From Robiginitomaculum sp. (GTDB lineage: Bacteria > Pseudomonadota > Alphaproteobacteria > Caulobacterales > Maricaulaceae): a DNA stretch of 64,000 bases. This document shows positions 60,180-64,000 of this stretch, in pieces. Below the pieces are notes generated by a model, which saw only the letters and a list, made by a program, of their open reading frames with translations, was not told the origin of the DNA and searched no databases. Within the stretch, counting starts at the first letter, position 1. Each line of letters begins with the position of its first letter. The stretch lies in contig JAJFFP010000070.1 of NCBI GenBank assembly GCA_021776595.1, positions 1 through 64,000 on the forward strand. The letters are read 5' to 3'. A program made the translations under genes and the position numbers.

Positions 60180-60482
60180 ATGTCCACAACAAGCATGGGA
60201 ATGGGTGATATGGGTTACGCAAGAAAAGCACGAGAAACACTGGTAATTGGTCCTGATGGCAGTCCGCTGACGCTGGCTGACTTGCCAAAGGCGGAAACCC
60301 GACGCTGGGTCATCAGACGCAAGGCAGAAGTAGTGGCAGCCGTGCGCGGCGGTTTGCTAACCCTTGAAGATGCCTGCAAGCGTTATCGTTTAACGGTTGA
60401 GGAATTTCTGGGATGGCAGCAAATGATCGACCGTCACGGACTGGCGGGCCTGCGCACAACCAAGGTGCAGCAATATCGCTAA
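60180..60482 (+). CDS. sciP: SciP-like DUF1153 protein (CtrA inhibitor)
   Basis: 100 residues. VIGPDGSPLTLADLPKAETR, RWVIRRKAEVVAAVRGGLLT, LEDACKRYRLTVEEFLGWQQ and the end HGLAGLRTTKVQQYR are nearly the family consensus. In Caulobacter SciP binds the cell-cycle regulator CtrA and blocks transcription from CtrA promoters. The DNA-binding helix-turn-helix is the LEDACKRYRLTVEEFLGW part. Its place between flgE and fliF is conserved-looking and supports CtrA control of the flagellar genes. The first ATG at 60180 gives eight or so extra variable residues; a later ATG at 60195 is possible. Confidence 0.9.
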   Translation: MSTTSMGMGDMGYARKARETLVIGPDGSPLTLADLPKAETRRWVIRRKAEVVAAVRGGLLTLEDACKRYRLTVEEFLGWQQMIDRHGLAGLRTTKVQQYR

Positions 60483-60510
60483 ACGCTGAAAATCCTAAAA
60501 AACACATCAA

Positions 60511-60544
60511 AAGAGCCGGTTGTTGACCTTCCGGCTCTTTTTTT
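60511..60544 (+). terminator. Rho-independent terminator after sciP
   Basis: AAGAGCCGG (60511-60519) pairs with CCGGCTCTT (60531-60539) around an 11-base loop and is followed by a run of seven Ts (60538-60544). Clear intrinsic terminator. Confidence 0.9.
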
Positions 60545-60574
60545 ATGCCTTTTCAGCCCTCTGTAGCAGTTTCA

Positions 60575-60590
60575 TTAAGCATACGTTTAC
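60575..60590 (+). promoter_or_regulatory. Candidate CtrA box upstream of fliF
   Basis: TTAAGCATACGTTTAC fits the CtrA site TTAA-N7-TTAAC with one mismatch (TTTA for TTAA). It lies about 60-75 bases before the fliF start and just after the sciP terminator. CtrA drives early flagellar operons such as fliF in Caulobacter. Confidence 0.5.
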
Positions 60591-60651
60591 AACGTAGTGG
60601 GAAATTCCTGCCTAGTGAAGCGTGTTAAACGCGTTGGAGGCAGGGAAACTC

Positions 60652-62313
60652 GTGAACGGTATTCTCAATACATTAAACCAGTTTGGCGCCATGCGTTTGA
60701 TCATCATTATGGGCGTCACCGTTGGTGTTACGCTGGCACTGATGATGATGGCGTTCCGAATTGGCTCACCAGATAAAGCCCTGCTCTATTCCGGGCTTGA
60801 ACTGAAAGAGGCCTCCGAGATCAGTGCGCGCCTGGATCAAATGGGTGTGGCTTATTCTGTAGCCGCTGGCGGCTCTACGGTTTTGGTGCCCCGTAAAAAG
60901 GTCAATACCGTGCGGATGGCACTGGCCAGTGAAAACCTGCCCAGTTCCGGCTCCATGGGCTATGAAATTTTTGATGAAACCGGGGCCATGGGTCAAACCA
61001 GCTTTGCCCAGAACATGGCCCAGTTGCGCGCCTTGCAGGGTGAGCTGGAGCGCACTATCACCTCGCTCAATGGTATCAGTGCCGCCCGCGTGTTGCTGGT
61101 TCTTCCCAAACGACGTTTATTTGAACGCGATGCAGAACAGGCCAAGGCATCCGTGGTCGTGCGCCTGCAGGCCAATGTCATCGGGGTTTCACAAACCCAG
61201 GCCATTCGCCAATTGGTAGCCAGTGCCGTTCCAGGCCTGAAAGCCGGGGCGGTAACGGTTGCCGATGAAACCGGACGCGTTCTGGCCCGCCAGCAAGATG
61301 ATGATCAAGGCAGCAGTGTTGTCGCCGGGCAGCGTCTGATGTTTGAGACGGCTTTGGCCAAAAAAATTACCAATATGCTGAGCCCCATTACCGGGCATGA
61401 GGGTGTTCAGGTGCAGGTCAGTGCCGATCTTGATCAGGACCGGATTACCGAGCGTTCCACTACTTATGATCCGGATAACCGTGTGGTGATTTCAAGCGAT
61501 ACCAGTGAGGAAAGTTCTGACCAGTCAGAGGGTAAAAACAGTGCTGCGGTCAGTGTTGCCGCCAATGTGCCCGCTGGTGATGACTCCAGCTCTGAAGATG
61601 CTGGCGAGTCTAATGCCATCAGTTCGCGAACCAATGAAATTGTAAACTATGGTAATTCAAAAACAGAACGCACCATCATTCGTTCCGCTGGTGATATAAA
61701 ACGTCTTTCGGTTGCCGTTGTCGTTGATGGTATTCTTGATAAAGATGCTGATGGTGTCGAAAGCTACACCCCGCGCAGCGCCGAACAATTAAGTGAAATT
61801 GAGGCCCTGGTAAAAACCGCGATTGGCTTCAATGAAACCCGTGGCGATAGTGTAAAGGTTTCTAATGTGCGTTTTTCCAGGCCGGCACCGATTGGCGAGG
61901 TTGCCAAGCCCGGCATGTTTGCCTTTGAAAAAAGTGATATCATGCGCGGCATAGAATTACTGATCCTGGCAATCGTCTCCATTGCCATGATGATTTTTAT
62001 CGTCAAGCCACTCTTATCCGGCATTGTCGGTGGTGGTGGTTCGATGCCGGCATTGGCTGGTGCCGGGGCTTCGCCCGCACTCGCAGGACCTGCCGGGAAT
62101 GTGGTTCCGCAAATCCCGGTTGGTGAAGTGAGCCAAACTGCACAAGGCGCATTACCTGCGCCGGCACAAATGGCGCAATCCGAAGACACTATTGATGTTG
62201 CCAAAATTCAGGGCCAGGTCAAAGCCTCGTCTGTTAACAAGGTTGCCGAGATCGTGGAATCACACCCGGAGGAATCCATCTCGATCCTTCGCACCTGGCT
62301 GCATGAGGCATAA
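60652..62313 (+). CDS. fliF: Flagellar MS-ring protein FliF
   Basis: 553 residues from the GTG at 60652 (AGGGA just upstream; GTG 60622 would add ten). An N-terminal membrane helix (LIIIMGVTVGVTLALMMMAF), the periplasmic ring-building domains (LLYSGLELKEASEISARLDQ; NTVRMALASENLPSSGSMGY; RVLLVLPKRRLF), a second helix (ELLILAIVSIAMMIFIVKPL, about 435-455) and the C-terminal FliG-binding tail (VNKVAEIVESHPEESISILR) are all there. It is the first ring of the motor, in the inner membrane. Three bases before fliG. Confidence 0.94.
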   Translation: MNGILNTLNQFGAMRLIIIMGVTVGVTLALMMMAFRIGSPDKALLYSGLELKEASEISARLDQMGVAYSVAAGGSTVLVPRKKVNTVRMALASENLPSSGSMGYEIFDETGAMGQTSFAQNMAQLRALQGELERTITSLNGISAARVLLVLPKRRLFERDAEQAKASVVVRLQANVIGVSQTQAIRQLVASAVPGLKAGAVTVADETGRVLARQQDDDQGSSVVAGQRLMFETALAKKITNMLSPITGHEGVQVQVSADLDQDRITERSTTYDPDNRVVISSDTSEESSDQSEGKNSAAVSVAANVPAGDDSSSEDAGESNAISSRTNEIVNYGNSKTERTIIRSAGDIKRLSVAVVVDGILDKDADGVESYTPRSAEQLSEIEALVKTAIGFNETRGDSVKVSNVRFSRPAPIGEVAKPGMFAFEKSDIMRGIELLILAIVSIAMMIFIVKPLLSGIVGGGGSMPALAGAGASPALAGPAGNVVPQIPVGEVSQTAQGALPAPAQMAQSEDTIDVAKIQGQVKASSVNKVAEIVESHPEESISILRTWLHEA

Positions 62314-62316
62314 GAA

Positions 62317-63351
62317 ATGGCACGAGCAGTAACCAATCGCGCCGTCGTTGATGATGTAACCCGGCTTTCGGGGTCGGACAAGGCTGCCATAATTCTGTTG
62401 GCACTGGGCGAAGAACACCACAAATTATGGGAATTAATGGATGATGAGGAGATTAAGGAAATCTCTCAATCCATGTCCAATCTGGGCAATGTCACCGCTT
62501 CTGCAGTGGAAAAGCTGATTGTTGAATTTGTCAGTCAGATGTCTTCAACCGGGGCGATTATGGGCTCATATGAGGCCACGCAGCGTTTGCTTACCAGCTT
62601 TATGGACCCGGACAAAGTTGAAAATGTCATGGAAGAAATTCGCGGTCCGGCCGGGCGCACCATGTGGGACAAGCTGGGTAATGTGAATGAAGGCGTATTG
62701 GCAAACTATCTCAAGAACGAATACCCGCAAACGGTCGCTGTGGTCCTTTCCAAGGTCAAGGCCGATCATGCGGCACGGGTGCTAAGCGCCCTGCCGGACG
62801 ACTTTTCTCTGGAAGTCGTGATGCGCATGTTGCGCATGGAGCCAGTGCAAAAAGAAATCATGGACGAGATTGAATCCACCTTGCGCCGTGAATTCATGTC
62901 CAATCTGGCACGCACCAACAAGCGCGACAGTCATGAGATGATGGCCGATATTTTCAATAATTTTGATCGCCAGACAGAAAACAGGTTTTTGGCGGCTCTG
63001 GAAGAACGCAACCGGGATGCCTCCGAACAAATTCGCTCCTTGATGTTTGTATATGAAGACCTGCAGAAGCTGGACCCCGGCGGGGCGCAGACCCTGCTTC
63101 GGGCTGTTGAGAAAGAACAATTGGCACTGGCGATGAAGGGCGCATCGGAGGCGCTTAGAAACCTGTTCTTTTCAAACATGTCTGAACGGGCTGCCAAAAT
63201 CCTGCGCGAGGATATGGAGGCCATGGGGCCGGTGCGTTTGAAAGACGTCGAAGGTGCTCAGCAAATGATGGTCAATCTGGCCAAGGACCTGGCGGCCAAG
63301 GGCGAAATTTTACTGGCCGATGGCGGTGCGGATGATGAGTTAATTTATTAA
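62317..63351 (+). CDS. fliG: Flagellar motor switch protein FliG
   Basis: 344 residues. N-terminal domain: [20 protein letters not shown] and [12 protein letters not shown]. Middle: [34 protein letters not shown] (FliM contact). C-terminal: [20 protein letters not shown] then [40 protein letters not shown], with the charged residues that meet the stator. It binds the FliF tail, one gene upstream. Confidence 0.94.
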   Translation: MARAVTNRAVVDDVTRLSGSDKAAIILLALGEEHHKLWELMDDEEIKEISQSMSNLGNVTASAVEKLIVEFVSQMSSTGAIMGSYEATQRLLTSFMDPDKVENVMEEIRGPAGRTMWDKLGNVNEGVLANYLKNEYPQTVAVVLSKVKADHAARVLSALPDDFSLEVVMRMLRMEPVQKEIMDEIESTLRREFMSNLARTNKRDSHEMMADIFNNFDRQTENRFLAALEERNRDASEQIRSLMFVYEDLQKLDPGGAQTLLRAVEKEQLALAMKGASEALRNLFFSNMSERAAKILREDMEAMGPVRLKDVEGAQQMMVNLAKDLAAKGEILLADGGADDELIY

Positions 63352-63352
63352 A

Positions 63353-64000
63353 ATGGAAACGCAAAGCGCAACAACAAAATTTGCTTTTGATACGGAATTT
63401 GCCGCCGATGGCACCATTTTGCGTGATGGAGAAGAATGGCGTCTCAGCTTCACCCGTGATGAAATGCAAAGCGAGTGTGACAAGGCTTACGAGCGTGGCC
63501 GCCAGGATGCTCTGGTAAAGGCCGAAGAGGATAGCGCACAGCAGATGCAGCTTCTTGTAACGCAAAGCACCGAAATATTGTCTACCTTGGCGGCGCAAAG
63601 CACGGCCTGCCGCGCGCAGGCTATCGAGCTCGTTCTTATTACCGCCCGTAAAATTGCCGGCGCAGCACTGGAGCAATTCCCGGATGAGCGGGTTCAAGGC
63701 GCTTTGAATGACATTCTCAAAGATTTACGCAACACACCGCGTCTGGTGTTGACGTGCCCTACCGGCATTACAGAAAACGCAATCAATAATCTACGCGAGC
63801 AGGTGAATCAAAGTGCATTTGATGGGGAACTCATCATACGCAAGACAGAACAGGCGGCACCGGGCGATGTCACTTTGGAATGGGCGCAGGGCGAAGTTTG
63901 TATCAAAACAGATGATATTGCCGAACGTGTTGAAAAAACCGTGCGGCACTGGCTGTCAGCCACAGAAGAACAAGAAGCACAGGGTGATCTGTTTGATGAT
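63353..64000 (+). CDS. fliH: Flagellar assembly protein FliH, open at window end
   Basis: 216 codons run from the ATG at 63353 to the end without a stop. METQSATTKFAFDTEFAADG begins it, an RDEMQSECDKAYERGRQDAL helical segment follows, then VLITARKIAGAALEQFPDER and GDVTLEWAQGEVCIKTDDIA, the C-terminal domain that binds FliI. FliH controls the export ATPase. The gene order fliF-fliG-fliH supports the call although sequence conservation in this family is low. The ending ...GDLFDD is likely near the true C-terminus. Confidence 0.82.
   Translation, partial: METQSATTKFAFDTEFAADGTILRDGEEWRLSFTRDEMQSECDKAYERGRQDALVKAEEDSAQQMQLLVTQSTEILSTLAAQSTACRAQAIELVLITARKIAGAALEQFPDERVQGALNDILKDLRNTPRLVLTCPTGITENAINNLREQVNQSAFDGELIIRKTEQAAPGDVTLEWAQGEVCIKTDDIAERVEKTVRHWLSATEEQEAQGDLFDD

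Overview
The window looks like chromosomal DNA of an alphaproteobacterium. The strongest clue is a sciP/DUF1153 gene (small CtrA inhibitor) at 60180-60482 inside a flagellar locus. The TonB receptor, LiuR-type MerR regulator, fused fatty-acid oxidation operon and general codon use agree. I cannot name the genus.

Layout. 1-688: 5' end of groES (leaves the window on the minus strand) with an imperfect CIRCE operator, then a paired palindromic repeat. 689-4063: accessory island with a higB(frameshifted)-higA-GIY-YIG operon, a GNAT gene, a parDE module and an amber-interrupted gene. 4219-11474: acyl-CoA oxidation operon (MerR regulator, two acyl-CoA dehydrogenases, thiolase, small membrane protein, FadB-like protein). 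11648-15073: host-attachment-like protein, coaBC, dut, cysK. 15153-18821: a 1222-residue secreted protein with a CLCA-type metalloprotease motif and a VWA domain. 18831-21149: HNH nuclease, esterase, gluQ.

21697-44579 reads as a catabolic supercluster for tryptophan/kynurenine/anthranilate and related aromatic CoA thioesters. It holds kynureninase, a TonB receptor, two NSS-family sodium symporters, an HGGYW-type arylformamidase-like hydrolase, an MBL hydrolase, a double-CDGSH/bicupin fusion, a class-V PLP enzyme, a monooxygenase/old-yellow-enzyme fusion of the 2-aminobenzoyl-CoA/salicylyl-CoA type, beta-oxidation-like enzymes (acyl-CoA dehydrogenase, enoyl-CoA hydratase, SDR, thioesterase, Rid protein), two MarR regulators, indolepyruvate:ferredoxin oxidoreductase and a cyclase-family hydrolase. 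The assignment of the cluster to tryptophan is inference. No tryptophan dioxygenase or aryl-CoA ligase is in the window.

44781-46280: small operon of a membrane protein, an XRE regulator and a DUF4386 protein behind twin operators. 46326-47628: hypothetical gene, sfsA, tRNA-Leu(UAA). 47630-51334: an unusual translationally coupled operon of one four-helix membrane protein and six tandem diverged paralogues, each a single N-terminal membrane helix plus a soluble domain. This is the best candidate here for an undescribed system. 51559-52695: DUF2891-like lipoprotein. 52675-64000: flagellar locus (flgL, flgK, fliK, flgD, flgE, sciP, fliF, fliG, start of fliH).

A family of paired palindromic REP-like repeats lies between genes at seven places. 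Functions are from recognition of protein motifs by eye; no database search was run.
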